From: Aphodousia faecalis | GTDB lineage: Bacteria > Pseudomonadota > Gammaproteobacteria > Burkholderiales > Burkholderiaceae_F | DNA: 28,430 nucleotides | Direction of reading: 5' to 3' | Assembly: GCA_018712705.1 (NCBI GenBank) | Contig: DVGM01000019.1 | Span: forward strand, 1-28,430 | Shown: positions 1 to 9,079 of the stretch, piece by piece | Numbering within the stretch: the first letter of the stretch is position 1 | Layout of the letters: each line of letters starts with the position of its first letter | Notes under the pieces: model-generated | What the model was told of the DNA's origin: nothing | Seen by the model: the letters and a program-made list of their open reading frames with translations, nothing else | Databases searched by the model: none | Program-made: the position numbers and the translations under genes

Positions 1-99
1 CCCTACCGGAGACGAACAGAGTTTGACTGCATTTTTAAAGTTCGATTTGGACACTACTGATTCCTTTCATAATTAATGCTACTTGGAAAGGAGAAATAA

Positions 100-1377
100 A
101 TGAGTGAAAAATACATTGAAGAGATGATTCAAACACGTCGTGCTCTGCATAAACGTCCCGAGTTAGGCTGGACAGAATTTGAGACGATGTGGCACATCTG
201 TTCTCATTTGGAGCAATGGGGTATCCCCTACGTTTTTGGCACGAAAGTGATTAATCCTGCTTTCGTCATGGGCCGCAATGAAACGGAAGTCAAAGACGCC
301 ATGGAACGAGCCAAGAAGCACGGTGTACCAGAAGCGTTTCTTGAAAAAACTGAAGGCTATACGGGGGCTGCCGCCATCATTGATACGGGTCGCCCCGGTC
401 CTGTGACGGCTTTTCGCTGTGACATGGACGCTTTGCCCATCCGTGAGTCCGACGATTGCAGCCACGAGCCTGCCAAATTAGGATTTGCGAGCGAACGCGC
501 AGGTATTATGCACGCTTGCGGCCACGACGGTCACAGCGCTGTTGGCCTGACAGTGGCTCACTGGCTCTGGGATCACAAAGATGAACTCTGCGGTCAATTC
601 AAGGTTCTTTTCCAACCGGCCGAAGAAGGTGTCCGCGGTGCTCGTCCCATGTCCGAGTCCGGCATTGTCGACGATGTGGATTGGTTAGTCGGCAGCCACG
701 TGGGCGGCAATTTCCACTCCGGTGAAGTAACGGTTCAAGACGGAGGGTTCCTCGCCTCTACCAAGTTCGATATCACCTTTACCGGTCTTCAATCTCACGC
801 AGGCAATGCCCCGCACAAGGGTCACAACGCCTTGGTCGCAGCCGCCTGCGCAACGATGATGATTCAAGGCATTCCCCGTCACGGAGACGGTGACTCTCGC
901 GTCGCTGTGGGCAAATTAGTCGCCGGTGAAGGCCGCAACATTATCGCCGCACATGCTTCGATGGAAATGGAAGTGCGCGGTGAAACCCAAGAAGTCAATG
1001 ACTTCATGGCCGACAATGTTGAGCATATTATTGAAGGGGTGGAAAAAGCCTATCAGGTTAGCGCTAAGGTTGAACGCGTCGGCGAATCTTCAACACTAGT
1101 CGTTTGCCCGAAGTGCATCGAAAAAGTGGAAGAAGCCGTACAAAAGGTACCCGGTGTTAAGCTTATGCCCCGTTTCCACGGTGCGGCGGGTTCCGAAGAC
1201 TGCTCTTGGCTTATCCGTAAAGTCGCCTCTCACGGCGGTCAGGCCGCGTATTTCATCTTTGGCTGTGAGCACAAAGGCCACCATCGTCCCGACTTTGATA
1301 TTCAAGACGAAAAGAACCTCCCTGTCGCCTTCAATGTCTTTGTCAATTTTGCGAAATTAGTGAACGGCAAAAACTAA
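100..1377 (+). CDS. M20 family amidohydrolase, AbgA-like (copy 1)
   Basis: A 425-residue zinc amidohydrolase of the M20D group, close to E. coli AbgA (p-aminobenzoyl-glutamate hydrolase subunit A). It would cleave an amide between an acyl or aryl group and an amino acid in the cytoplasm; no signal peptide is seen. Visible motifs are GRPGPVTAFRCDMDALP near residues 97-113, the metal-binding HACGHDGH at 138-145, PAEEG at 173-177 with the catalytic Glu pair, and GSEDCSW followed by GHH near the C-terminus. The ATG at 100 has an AAAGGAGA Shine-Dalgarno at about 87-94. No AbgB-like partner or AbgT carrier lies nearby; DcuC-family carriers do. A paralogue of identical length starts at 6843. The true substrate is unknown: other M20D members act on aminoacylated plant or folate products. 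Confidence 0.9.
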   Translation: MSEKYIEEMIQTRRALHKRPELGWTEFETMWHICSHLEQWGIPYVFGTKVINPAFVMGRNETEVKDAMERAKKHGVPEAFLEKTEGYTGAAAIIDTGRPGPVTAFRCDMDALPIRESDDCSHEPAKLGFASERAGIMHACGHDGHSAVGLTVAHWLWDHKDELCGQFKVLFQPAEEGVRGARPMSESGIVDDVDWLVGSHVGGNFHSGEVTVQDGGFLASTKFDITFTGLQSHAGNAPHKGHNALVAAACATMMIQGIPRHGDGDSRVAVGKLVAGEGRNIIAAHASMEMEVRGETQEVNDFMADNVEHIIEGVEKAYQVSAKVERVGESSTLVVCPKCIEKVEEAVQKVPGVKLMPRFHGAAGSEDCSWLIRKVASHGGQAAYFIFGCEHKGHHRPDFDIQDEKNLPVAFNVFVNFAKLVNGKN

Positions 1378-1395
1378 TTTCGTAGCTTCATTAAC

Positions 1396-1433
1396 AAAGG
1401 ACGATCGTTGATTGGACGGTCGTCCTTTTGCTT
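1396..1433 (+). terminator. Intrinsic terminator of the AbgA-like gene
   Basis: A 12-bp stem pairs 1396-1407 with 1417-1428 (one T-G wobble), has a 9-nt loop and runs into a T-rich tract. A possible upstream TTG start of the next ORF at 1408 lies inside this loop, which argues against that start. Confidence 0.85.
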
Positions 1434-1515
1434 TTTCAAGTCAGTCACCTCATTGCAATTTTCCCTGCTACTTAAATGCTATAGTCTCGCCTTTAGCAAA
1501 ACGCACGATCAATCA

Positions 1516-2721
1516 ATGATTCAAAAAAATACCTACACATTCATTGTGGCGACCTTAAGTTTGGTGGCCATCTTTGCCATTTCTTCCGCTCCGGTTCCCA
1601 TGTTGGGACTCTTCCAGCAGACCTTTCATATGACGGGAGCAGACTTGGCCATGACAGCCGTCTGCTATTTCTTAGGCTGCATTCCTGCGCTTTTATTTTG
1701 CTCACGTTTGCCCAATAGACTGGGGCGCAAACCGGTCGTGGTTCTTGCTTTGACAATTGGAGCCATCAGTTCTCTGGCTGTTATTTTTGCCACCGCTCCC
1801 CTTCACATCATGTTGGCACGCGTCGGACAAGGATTTGCCTGCGGTTTGGCTTCCGGCAGCGCCATGGCCTGGATTTTTGATTCCGCCCCCGCCCATAATC
1901 GATCCATCAGCGCGATGCTTGCCGCAAGCGGCCCCGGTATTGGCTTTTTATTCGGAGCGCTCGCCGCCGCCATCGCCTACGAACTTTTTGCAATCAGCTA
2001 TCGATATGTTTTCATGGGTCTTTTTGTTGGTTTAGTAACCGTTCTTGTTTTATCACTTTTTGGGAAAGAAACCATTACGCGTCCTACTGGCACGTTATGG
2101 CAAACACTTACTCCAAAACTTGAGATTCCTCAGCGTCTTAAAAAAGAATACCTTTTGGCGGTCGCCACCTATGCGGGAACCTGGGGTGTCGGGGGCTTTT
2201 TTCAAGCTTATAGCGCACAAATTGCCTCTGACGCTTTGCATAGCTCCAATATGCTCACGGCTGCCTTCGTTTTCCTATCCTTCATCGGTACCAACGCATT
2301 AGGCAGTTTTTGCATTAAGCGGTTGCAACCAAAAGAGGCTCTCAACTCTTTTATCTTTCTATTTGGCTGTTGTGTCTGCCTGATGTTTTTCTTCCTGCAC
2401 AACGAAAATTTTGTGCTCTTTTTCATCTTCTGTGTTTTTAGCGGGATCAGCGTGGGCGCATCTTGCTCTGCGGCCCTGCGCATCGTGACTCAAAACGCTC
2501 AGTCGCAGGAAAGAACAGGATTGTTGGCGGCGGTTTACCTGGCCGCTTATTTGGGACCAGGTTTGCCGAATCTGATTATCGGTCAATTGAAGTTGCCCGT
2601 GACCATTGACGGTATGTCATGGTTTTACGGCGCTTGGGCCATCGTCTTCACAGTTATTGTGTTAATCGGTTCACGTTTGGTTCTAACACCCACTGTTTCG
2701 CACGAAGAACATATTCGTTAG
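1516..2721 (+). CDS. MFS transporter (12-TM type)
   Basis: A 401-residue major facilitator superfamily permease of the inner membrane. From the ATG at 1516 the first membrane helix (FIVATLSLVAIFAISSAPVP) begins about nine residues in. The loop between helices 2 and 3 carries NRLGRKPVV, the usual MFS motif A. About twelve hydrophobic segments follow and the protein ends in a short polar tail. The reading frame is open further upstream to a TTG at 1408, but that codon sits in the loop of the preceding terminator, so 1516 is chosen although its Shine-Dalgarno is weak. The gene converges on the porin. The substrate cannot be read from the sequence; drug-efflux-like or organic-anion transport are both possible. 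Confidence 0.8.
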   Translation: MIQKNTYTFIVATLSLVAIFAISSAPVPMLGLFQQTFHMTGADLAMTAVCYFLGCIPALLFCSRLPNRLGRKPVVVLALTIGAISSLAVIFATAPLHIMLARVGQGFACGLASGSAMAWIFDSAPAHNRSISAMLAASGPGIGFLFGALAAAIAYELFAISYRYVFMGLFVGLVTVLVLSLFGKETITRPTGTLWQTLTPKLEIPQRLKKEYLLAVATYAGTWGVGGFFQAYSAQIASDALHSSNMLTAAFVFLSFIGTNALGSFCIKRLQPKEALNSFIFLFGCCVCLMFFFLHNENFVLFFIFCVFSGISVGASCSAALRIVTQNAQSQERTGLLAAVYLAAYLGPGLPNLIIGQLKLPVTIDGMSWFYGAWAIVFTVIVLIGSRLVLTPTVSHEEHIR

Positions 2722-2725
2722 ACGC

Positions 2726-2756
2726 AAAAACCGGTCGATGATTGAACACCGACCGG
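2726..2756 (-). terminator. Intrinsic terminator of the porin gene
   Basis: A 7-bp stem CCGGTCG/CGACCGG (2731-2737 with 2750-2756) is followed on the minus strand by five T at 2730-2726, about 30 bp after the porin stop. Confidence 0.75.
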
Positions 2757-2784
2757 CAAAAAGACTCAAGCTTTAAAGGTTCGA

Positions 2785-3957
2785 TTAGAACCAGTGCGTG
2801 ATACCGACCAAGGCACCGTACTTGGAATCAAAAGCACCCTTTTGTTCTTCCGTCAGCATTTTGCCGCTATTCTTGGTGTAGTTAGCCACGGCATAGAGCG
2901 TTGTGGTCTTGGAGAGGTCATACTCGGCACCGATGCTGAAACGATGACGATTACCTTCCCAGGTCTTGGAACCCGTCACGTTACCCGTTTTTTTATCGAA
3001 TTCATCGCGATCTTGTTCACCATCAAAGTAGCCGTAGGAGGCGATCAACGTCAACTGACCGGTGGGCATGTAACGGAAACCGGTGATGTAGGCCATACCG
3101 TCCACACCATTTTCTTGACCCCAAGTTATATTACCGTCAGCATCCTTAGAGCCGTCTTCAGCGCTCCAATAACCCAACGTACGCCAATCCTTCATCCATT
3201 GAGCGCCCAAGTAGAGCTTTAAGTTATCCATGGCAGACCAGCACAAGCCAACCGTGGCTTCAACGGAATCCTTACGATCAGCGTATTCGTTGTCGTTACC
3301 CCACATGATTGTGGAAGCACCGCCAAAGACATAGATCGGACCGTTTTCATAGGTGAGCAAACCGGCCAACACGCGGTCGTTATGATCATTTTCCTCTTCT
3401 TCTTGGCCAGCGCGTTGGAAGGACCAGGTGACACCAGCCTTAAAGCCTGCGATCTTCGGCGTGAAGTAGGTGATAGCGTTATTAGCACGGCTATCGGTAG
3501 CAAAGAGACCGGAAATCGTATAGTCAGCCGTGTAACCGGTTTCAAACGGGTCAGCGTAAGCGATACCCAATGCATACGGAGAGTTCGTAGACATCACCGT
3601 ACCCATGCGGCCAAAGCCCATTTCACCGTAAGTCTTCGATTGAACGGCCAAAATCATACGGCGGTCAAATAGAGTGCCGGAAGTTGTGAACTTACCGTCA
3701 TCGGCATTGAAACCGTTTTCCAAGTAACCGCGGATAGCCCAATCGTTGTTGATTTGTTCACGGATGTTGAAACCGAAACGGGAGCCGCCATTGGTCATCT
3801 TGAAGCTATCGCTGTCACCGGCGACGTCGCTTGAAACATGGGAGTATTCAAGGCCAAGGTCAACCTTACCGTAAATTTCAACGTCAGCGGCCATGGCCAC
3901 AGAGCCGGCCAAACAGGCAGCCACAGCCACCGTCAGTTTGGAATAAGAGAAGGACAT
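2785..3957 (-). CDS. Gram-negative outer-membrane porin (Porin_4 type)
   Basis: A 390-residue trimeric beta-barrel porin for passive diffusion of small hydrophilic solutes across the outer membrane. A Sec signal peptide (MSFSYSKLTVAVAACLAGSVAMA, split here after MAVA-like AMA) is followed by the classical porin start ADVEIYGKVDLGLEYS. The mature chain has alternating strands with many Gly and aromatic residues, and the last residues are THWF; a C-terminal Phe is the barrel assembly signal. The start is the ATG at 3957 with GGAG upstream; the frame stays open to 4041, but those residues would precede the signal peptide. It is divergent from the OFA carrier and may share regulation through the 4083-4117 repeats. 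Selectivity cannot be judged. Confidence 0.93.
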   Translation of the reverse strand: MSFSYSKLTVAVAACLAGSVAMAADVEIYGKVDLGLEYSHVSSDVAGDSDSFKMTNGGSRFGFNIREQINNDWAIRGYLENGFNADDGKFTTSGTLFDRRMILAVQSKTYGEMGFGRMGTVMSTNSPYALGIAYADPFETGYTADYTISGLFATDSRANNAITYFTPKIAGFKAGVTWSFQRAGQEEEENDHNDRVLAGLLTYENGPIYVFGGASTIMWGNDNEYADRKDSVEATVGLCWSAMDNLKLYLGAQWMKDWRTLGYWSAEDGSKDADGNITWGQENGVDGMAYITGFRYMPTGQLTLIASYGYFDGEQDRDEFDKKTGNVTGSKTWEGNRHRFSIGAEYDLSKTTTLYAVANYTKNSGKMLTEEQKGAFDSKYGALVGITHWF

Positions 3958-4082
3958 CGTATTTCTCCAACCGAGACTTGCGTCACGGAATGTGTTGATA
4001 TTCAAAATCGCCCTCGCACCTTCGATGGCGACGAAAATCATTTTTCACATTTCAGATAAACCTCGCCCTTGGTTATTTCTCT

Positions 4083-4117
4083 ATATCCGATGACAGATAT
4101 CCGATAACAGTTAACTG
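4083..4117. promoter_or_regulatory. Tandem 14-bp repeat plus palindrome, operator candidate
   Basis: Two head-to-tail 14-mers, ATATCCGATGACAG (4083-4096) and ATATCCGATAACAG (4097-4110), match at 13 of 14 positions and run into the palindrome CAGTTAACTG (4108-4117). The block lies between the divergent porin and OFA carrier genes. The word CAGTTAACTGAC recurs at 9110-9121 beside the GntR gene. A role as operator is inference. Confidence 0.5.
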
Positions 4118-4178
4118 ACTTAAAAAATCCTCTGTTGGCGAGCAGTAACATGATTCTCCTTCTGTCGAGGAGATTTTT

Positions 4179-5402
4179 ATGACCGAAAAGCAACGTTGGT
4201 TCTACCTGATTCTGTTTTGGATCGTTAACTTCTGTTTAGGCTCTTTTTATGCCTGGAGCATTTACTCAAGTTGGTTGGCTGATTTGTACACTCAAATGGC
4301 CGGTCAAACGGTTTCGGTCGCCTCTCTTACTTATATATTCAGTATCGGTGCAGCGCTCAATCCTGTCGCGATGGTCCTGGCCGGCGGTCTGACCGATCGC
4401 TTCGGTCCCCGTTTGGCGCTTTTTATCGGCGGCATCGTCATGGCAGTGGGTTACCTTTTAATGAGTTTAAGCACAGGTCCCATGATGCTTCTTTTAGGTT
4501 TCGGTGTTTGCTTAGGTCTTGGTTCGGGCACTTCCGTTATTGCGACGGTTACTTCCGCGGTAAAACTTTTCCCTGATAAACGCGGTTTTGCCGGCGGTTC
4601 TGTCGGAGCTTTCTATGGCATCGGCTCCGTCTGTCTTCCCCCGCTTGCAAACTATTTAGCCGGCAATATCGGTATCTCTTCGACCCTATTCATTTATTCA
4701 GTGGCTTGCGCCGTCATCATTTTGGTCAGTGCCTTTTTAATTCGCCTTCCGGCTTCCCGCTCCGCGCAAACCTCTCAGAAGGCTGACAACAACAATCTTG
4801 TTTGGTACCAAATGATTCGCACCGGACGCTTTTGGGCCATGTTCGTGTTGTTCATCGCCGGCACCCTTTCCCCGTTGATGCTTTTTTCGCAAACCGTCAC
4901 AGTGGCTCAAACGCAAATCGGTTTGAGTATTTCGGTGGCCGTGTTCACCATTTCCGCTTTGGCGCTCGCCAATACCACCGCTCGATTCTTGGGAGGCGCT
5001 ATTTCCGATAAATTAGGACGAGTCTTTACGTTGGGCTCTGCCGTCGCCTTAGCCATCTTCGGACTCGTTTTACTTAGTTTGGCTGGAATTGGCGATTCAT
5101 TACTCTTTTTCGCTGGTCTTGTGTGTATCGGAGCAGGCTTTGGATCCTTTGTCGGTGTTTTCCCTGGTTACACCGCCGAACAATTCGGTCCTGCCAACGC
5201 CAGTATGAATTACGGTGTTTTAGCACTGGCATTTTCTGTCTCCGGCATTTTGGGGCCCAACATCATTGCGATGACCGTCTCTGACGGTCATTACCAAACC
5301 GCCTATTTCATCGCCATGATCATCAGCGCGATTGGGCTGGCGGCGGCCTTTGTATGCCGCAGGCTTGAAGTTCGGCAAGTGACCTCCAACTCAGTTATCT
5401 GA
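4179..5402 (+). CDS. MFS transporter, OFA (oxalate/formate antiporter) family
   Basis: A 407-residue inner-membrane permease of the OFA branch of the MFS, whose members exchange small carboxylates (oxalate/formate) or, as in E. coli YhjX, respond to pyruvate. The family start is recognisable: RWFYLILFWIVNFCLGSFYAWSIYS with the first helix at residues 7-26. Motif A appears as GGLTDRFGPR near 68-77 and again as GGAISDKLGRV in the second half. About twelve hydrophobic segments are visible. The ATG at 4179 follows GAGGAG at 4167-4172 with good spacing. A DcuC-family carrier gene begins 91 bp downstream with no terminator seen between, so co-transcription is possible. The actual substrate is unknown; carboxylate exchange is family-based inference. 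Confidence 0.85.
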   Translation: MTEKQRWFYLILFWIVNFCLGSFYAWSIYSSWLADLYTQMAGQTVSVASLTYIFSIGAALNPVAMVLAGGLTDRFGPRLALFIGGIVMAVGYLLMSLSTGPMMLLLGFGVCLGLGSGTSVIATVTSAVKLFPDKRGFAGGSVGAFYGIGSVCLPPLANYLAGNIGISSTLFIYSVACAVIILVSAFLIRLPASRSAQTSQKADNNNLVWYQMIRTGRFWAMFVLFIAGTLSPLMLFSQTVTVAQTQIGLSISVAVFTISALALANTTARFLGGAISDKLGRVFTLGSAVALAIFGLVLLSLAGIGDSLLFFAGLVCIGAGFGSFVGVFPGYTAEQFGPANASMNYGVLALAFSVSGILGPNIIAMTVSDGHYQTAYFIAMIISAIGLAAAFVCRRLEVRQVTSNSVI

Positions 5403-5493
5403 CATCACTTGTCGAAGAATTCCCAATAGAGCGAAAAGTTGAGGATTTGTACCATACATCAACCTTTCTTCTCTACTTAAGGAGACTTCTATC

Positions 5494-6756
5494 ATGTCTT
5501 TGACGTTCTGGGGCGCACTTGTCATTGTTGCGCTCACCTTGGTCGCTTTGGTTAAGCGCTACGAAACACGCCTGGTGTTGTGTGTCTCGGGTTTGCTGAT
5601 GTGCATCATCTCGCTCGATCCGATAGCCGCCTACAATCAGTTTGCGAAGTCTATGACCACGGGCAATCTCATTCAGTCGATTTGCTCGGCCATGGGTTTT
5701 GCTTTCTTGGTTAGCTACACCAAGTGTGACATTCACTTGGTTCAACTGCTCACCCGTCCCATGAAGTCCTTGGGACTATTTTTGATTCCGTGCTGCACGC
5801 TCTTGACGGCCGTCATCAATGCGGCCATTCCTTCGGCAGCAGGCTGCGCTGCCGCCGTCGGCGCCACTTTGATTCCTTTGATGATCCGTTCCGGCATCAC
5901 GCCGGCGGGCGCCGGTGCCGCCGTTTTAGCCGGCACTTACGGCTCTAATTTCAACCCCGGTGGCGCGCATCCGGTCATGATTTCCGGAATGGCCGGTATT
6001 GAACCCATGGAATTCATTATCGAAAATGCCTTCACTTACACCGTATTGAGTCTTGTCGGCGCTTTGATGATCACAGTTGTCGAAGTGTTCTTGCGTGACC
6101 ATAAGGGTTCGGGCGATTTGGGCAACATCCAAACCGATACCACGGGCGGCATCACCAAGGTCAACATCCTTTATGCCTTGGCTCCGATGGTTCCTCTGGT
6201 CATCTTGCTCTTGGGCAACACCTATGTTCCCGCTATCAAGATGGGTGTGGCGCAAGCCATGTTGATCGGTGTCACGTACACGATGATTGTCACGCGCATC
6301 AATCCCCAAAATGCCTTTAAAGAATTCTTCAACGGCGCAGGCAAAGGTTACGGCAACGTGCTCGGCATCATTATTTCCGCTGGTGTCTTTGCCGCTGGCC
6401 TTCGTGAAGCCGGTGTTGTTGACGCCTTAATTGAAGCGCTCAAACAAGCCAATGAATACGCCCGCGTGGGTGGTGCTTTAGGTACCTGGGCCATGGCTGT
6501 TTTGATGGGTTCGGGTGACGCCGCCACGTTCGCTTTTAATGAAGCCGTGACGCCTCACGCCGCTGAATTCGGTATGACAATTTCTGAATTGGGCAACACC
6601 GTGATGTGTGCCGCTCAATTAGGCCGCACCATGAGCCCGATTGCCGGTGTGGTGATTTTATTGGCCGGTATGTCGCAAGTTTCTCCGATTGATTTGGTGA
6701 AACGCACCGCCGTCCCAATGATTACAGCTTGGTTCATCCTGATCCTTTTCCTGTAA
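5494..6756 (+). CDS. DcuC-family C4-dicarboxylate carrier (copy 1)
   Basis: A 420-residue inner-membrane carrier of the DcuC family (TC 2.A.61), whose E. coli member exports succinate and exchanges C4-dicarboxylates in anaerobic growth. The C-terminal half carries the family pattern: SAGVFAAGLREAGVVDALI, then MGSGDAATFAFNEAVTPHA, then LGRTMSPIAGVVILLAGM and DLVKRTAVPMI. The N-terminal half has the helical hairpin region with AAIPSAAGCAAAVG. The start has AAGGAG about 9 nt upstream. The gene ends before a strong terminator and is followed at once by an AbgA-like hydrolase, so the carrier may bring in that enzyme's substrate rather than plain dicarboxylates. A paralogue lies at 9239. Confidence 0.85.
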   Translation: MSLTFWGALVIVALTLVALVKRYETRLVLCVSGLLMCIISLDPIAAYNQFAKSMTTGNLIQSICSAMGFAFLVSYTKCDIHLVQLLTRPMKSLGLFLIPCCTLLTAVINAAIPSAAGCAAAVGATLIPLMIRSGITPAGAGAAVLAGTYGSNFNPGGAHPVMISGMAGIEPMEFIIENAFTYTVLSLVGALMITVVEVFLRDHKGSGDLGNIQTDTTGGITKVNILYALAPMVPLVILLLGNTYVPAIKMGVAQAMLIGVTYTMIVTRINPQNAFKEFFNGAGKGYGNVLGIIISAGVFAAGLREAGVVDALIEALKQANEYARVGGALGTWAMAVLMGSGDAATFAFNEAVTPHAAEFGMTISELGNTVMCAAQLGRTMSPIAGVVILLAGMSQVSPIDLVKRTAVPMITAWFILILFL

Positions 6757-6798
6757 TCAAAAAAGTTTTATCAACCGTAGTAACTCCCTGAGGGTTTG

Positions 6799-6828
6799 GG
6801 GCAACCTCAACGAGGTTGCCCACTTTTT
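6799..6828 (+). terminator. Terminator or attenuator between dcuC-like and abgA-like genes
   Basis: A perfect 10-bp stem (6799-6808 with 6812-6821), triloop AAC, then five T at 6824-6828. The Shine-Dalgarno GAGG of the next gene (6832-6835) starts four bases after the T-run, so no ordinary promoter fits between them. Confidence 0.85.
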
Positions 6829-6842
6829 AACGAGGTATGAAA

Positions 6843-8120
6843 ATGAACGAAGCCTATACCACTGAAATGGTCCAATTTCGCCGTCGTATTCATAAGCGCC
6901 CCGAAGAAGGCTGGACAGAATTTGAAACGATGAACATCGTTGTAAACCGCCTTCGCGAATTGGGGTTCAAGGTCGTCATGGGAACAAAAGCCGTTAATCC
7001 GAACTTTGTGATGGGCCGCAACCCTGAACTCGTTGCCAAAGCGATGCAACGCGCTAAAGACCATGGCGTCAGCCAAGCCTTTCTGGATGAAACGGAAGGC
7101 TATACGGGCTGCGTCGGTATTTGGGAAACCGGCCGCCCGGGTCCTGTCACCTTATTCAGACACGACATGGACTGCGTCTTGGTTCAAGAAAGCCATGATG
7201 CTCAACACGAATCTGTTGCGGGCGGCTATTGCTCTGAACGAGACGGCCTCATGCACGCCTGTGGTCATGACGGTCATACATCCGTCGGTTTAGGCGTGGC
7301 TCACTGGATCGCCGATCATAAGGATGAATTGTGCGGCACGATCAAGTTACTCTTTCAGCCTGCCGAAGAAGGCACTCGCGGCGGGTTGCCCATGTCTGAA
7401 AGTGGTCTTCTGGATGATGTCAACTACATCATTTGCTGTCACATCGGCACAAACTGCAAATTAGGTGAAATCGGTATTTGCCGCAAGGGCTTTTTGGCGA
7501 CCGCCAAGATGGATTTAACATTCACGGGAACTCCGGCTCATGCGGGCTCTGACCCTGAAAAAGGCCGCAGCGCCCTTCTGGCTGCCTGTAATGTCGCAAC
7601 GACACTGGCGGGCATTCCGCGAAACGGTCAAGGTGATACGCGCATCTCTATCGGTAAACTAAGCGCCGGAGAAGGCCGCAATGTGGTACCGGTTCACGCT
7701 CAAATGCAAATCGAAGTGCGCGGTCAAACCGAAGCAATCAACCAATACATGGTCGACAACGTTGAACGCATTGTCAAGGGTGTTTCCGAAGCCTATGGAG
7801 TGGACTACACGATTGAAAAGGTCGGTGCAGCGACAAACTTAGAAACTTCACCCGAAGTTTCCGATACGTTGGAAGAAATCGCAAAGACCATTCCCTTTGT
7901 TAAGCGTTTGGTGCCCAGTGACGGCATTTCCGGTTCTGAAGACTGCACGTGGTTAATCCGTAAGGTCCTCTCTCATGGCGGCAAAGCCGGCTTCTTTATT
8001 TTCGGCTGCAATCAAACCGGCCACCACAAGGGCACGTTTGAAATTCAAGACGAACAAAGCTTGCCCGAAGCGTTTGAAATGCTGACGCGCTTCTTGTTAA
8101 TTAAGAATAAGGCCGCATAA
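6843..8120 (+). CDS. M20 family amidohydrolase, AbgA-like (copy 2)
   Basis: A 425-residue zinc amidohydrolase, paralogue of the gene at 100. It has the same length and the same motif positions (HACGHDGH 138-145, PAEEG 173-177, GSEDCTW and GHHK near the end). It differs in the first metal-site neighbourhood, RHDMDCVLV where copy 1 has RCDMDALPI, which may shift substrate preference. An ATG at 6837 is only two bases from the GAGG Shine-Dalgarno, whereas the ATG at 6843 is seven bases away and gives exact co-linearity with copy 1, so 6843 is chosen. It follows the dcuC-like carrier across a terminator hairpin. The predicted role is cytoplasmic hydrolysis of an imported N-acyl or N-aroyl amino acid; the substrate is not known. 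Confidence 0.9.
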   Translation: MNEAYTTEMVQFRRRIHKRPEEGWTEFETMNIVVNRLRELGFKVVMGTKAVNPNFVMGRNPELVAKAMQRAKDHGVSQAFLDETEGYTGCVGIWETGRPGPVTLFRHDMDCVLVQESHDAQHESVAGGYCSERDGLMHACGHDGHTSVGLGVAHWIADHKDELCGTIKLLFQPAEEGTRGGLPMSESGLLDDVNYIICCHIGTNCKLGEIGICRKGFLATAKMDLTFTGTPAHAGSDPEKGRSALLAACNVATTLAGIPRNGQGDTRISIGKLSAGEGRNVVPVHAQMQIEVRGQTEAINQYMVDNVERIVKGVSEAYGVDYTIEKVGAATNLETSPEVSDTLEEIAKTIPFVKRLVPSDGISGSEDCTWLIRKVLSHGGKAGFFIFGCNQTGHHKGTFEIQDEQSLPEAFEMLTRFLLIKNKAA

Positions 8121-8133
8121 TCGGTCTACGAAT

Positions 8134-8170
8134 AAGGGGAATCGTTTTTAATGCTGATTCCCCTTCTTTT
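8134..8170 (+). terminator. Intrinsic terminator between abgA-like and gntR-like genes
   Basis: A perfect 10-bp stem AAGGGGAATC/GATTCCCCTT (8134-8143 with 8156-8165) has a 12-nt loop and is followed by CTTTT. The genes converge here, and the hairpin could serve both. Confidence 0.85.
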
Positions 8171-8194
8171 CACATAAACAAAAATATTTTTTAA

Positions 8195-8974
8195 TTAGCG
8201 CAACACTTCATAGTGGCAATAGTCCGTGATGGTCGTCAAGTAGCGCAATTCCACTAAATTGTTATTGATATCAAAAGCTTGACTTTGCTGGATAATGGCC
8301 GGATAGGGCAGTGATACACCGGCAAATTTGGCTTGTTCTGCGTTTAAAAGCGTTGCCTTTAAGATGTCTCTTCTATGAAGAATGGTGATATCAAACTCTC
8401 TTTGATAAAAGGCGTACAGACTATTTTTCTGTCCCAAAAAACGCTCTCGAGTCAGTCCCGGGAAAAAGCGTTTGCGTAAGAAAAGCTCGTCAAAGCAATC
8501 CACCTTGTCTTTATTTTCCAGTTGACTGTAGTGTTGACGTTTAATGTGAATGATTACTTCTGTCGTATCGGTGATGCCCATCAGGTGACAGACGCGCGGT
8601 GTCGGCGCAATCTCTTCATAATCCGTCATGCGGACATAGGTCTTCCATTTTTGAGCGGGATCATCGGCTTTGATCGGAACAAACTTGGAGTAAAACGCAT
8701 CAAACTCCGCTTCGTAGCTACTCACATAGGTTCCCTTACCCTGTTTTCTGACGAGAAACCCTTCTTGAACCAATTCTTTTAAAGCTCGACGAATCGTCCC
8801 TTGACTGACATTGAAAATCTTTGCGAGCTCAATCTCATTGGGCAACACATCATCATGGTGCCAAACACCCTGTTGGATTTTTTTAATGATGGAAGCTTTA
8901 ACTTGTTCAAAAAGCGGAGAGCGCGAGGGGAAAAATCCGCTCTTTTCATCGGGCAGTACTACCTTTTTAAACAT
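8195..8974 (-). CDS. GntR family transcriptional regulator (HutC/UTRA type)
   Basis: A 259-residue repressor-type regulator. The N-terminal winged helix-turn-helix (about residues 15-85) has the GntR pattern: PLFEQVKASIIKKIQQGVW, LPNEIELAKIFNVSQGTIRR and the wing GFLVRKQGKGTYV. The remaining residues match the UTRA effector-binding fold, ending in a strand-rich segment (LVELRYLTTITDYCHYEVLR). The ATG at 8974 has GAGG at good spacing; a TTG five codons upstream overlaps that site and is rejected. It is divergent from the second DcuC carrier, with a palindromic operator candidate between them at 9096-9126. The most likely role is ligand-controlled repression of the neighbouring carrier genes. 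The ligand is unknown, but the context suggests an N-acyl amino acid, dicarboxylate or related compound. Confidence 0.88.
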   Translation of the reverse strand: MFKKVVLPDEKSGFFPSRSPLFEQVKASIIKKIQQGVWHHDDVLPNEIELAKIFNVSQGTIRRALKELVQEGFLVRKQGKGTYVSSYEAEFDAFYSKFVPIKADDPAQKWKTYVRMTDYEEIAPTPRVCHLMGITDTTEVIIHIKRQHYSQLENKDKVDCFDELFLRKRFFPGLTRERFLGQKNSLYAFYQREFDITILHRRDILKATLLNAEQAKFAGVSLPYPAIIQQSQAFDINNNLVELRYLTTITDYCHYEVLR

Positions 8975-9043
8975 GACCGGACACCTCAAAGAGAGAGTGT
9001 TGATGAATATATGTGTTCTTATGTTTTATATAGCGCCTTGTCC

Positions 9044-9072
9044 ATTAAAACGACTATTTTTCTTTCTGTCAA
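9044..9072 (-). promoter_or_regulatory. Sigma-70 promoter of the gntR-like gene
   Basis: On the minus strand the -35 box is TTGACA (9072-9067), the spacer is 17 bp and the -10 box is TTTAAT (9049-9044). This leaves a leader of about 60 nt before the ATG at 8974. Confidence 0.65.
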
Positions 9073-9079
9073 CTTGTTT

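Noticed and set aside
1408..1515. N-terminal extension of the MFS gene from a TTG
   Set aside because: The TTG lies in the loop of the preceding terminator, and the added residues precede a normal MFS start.
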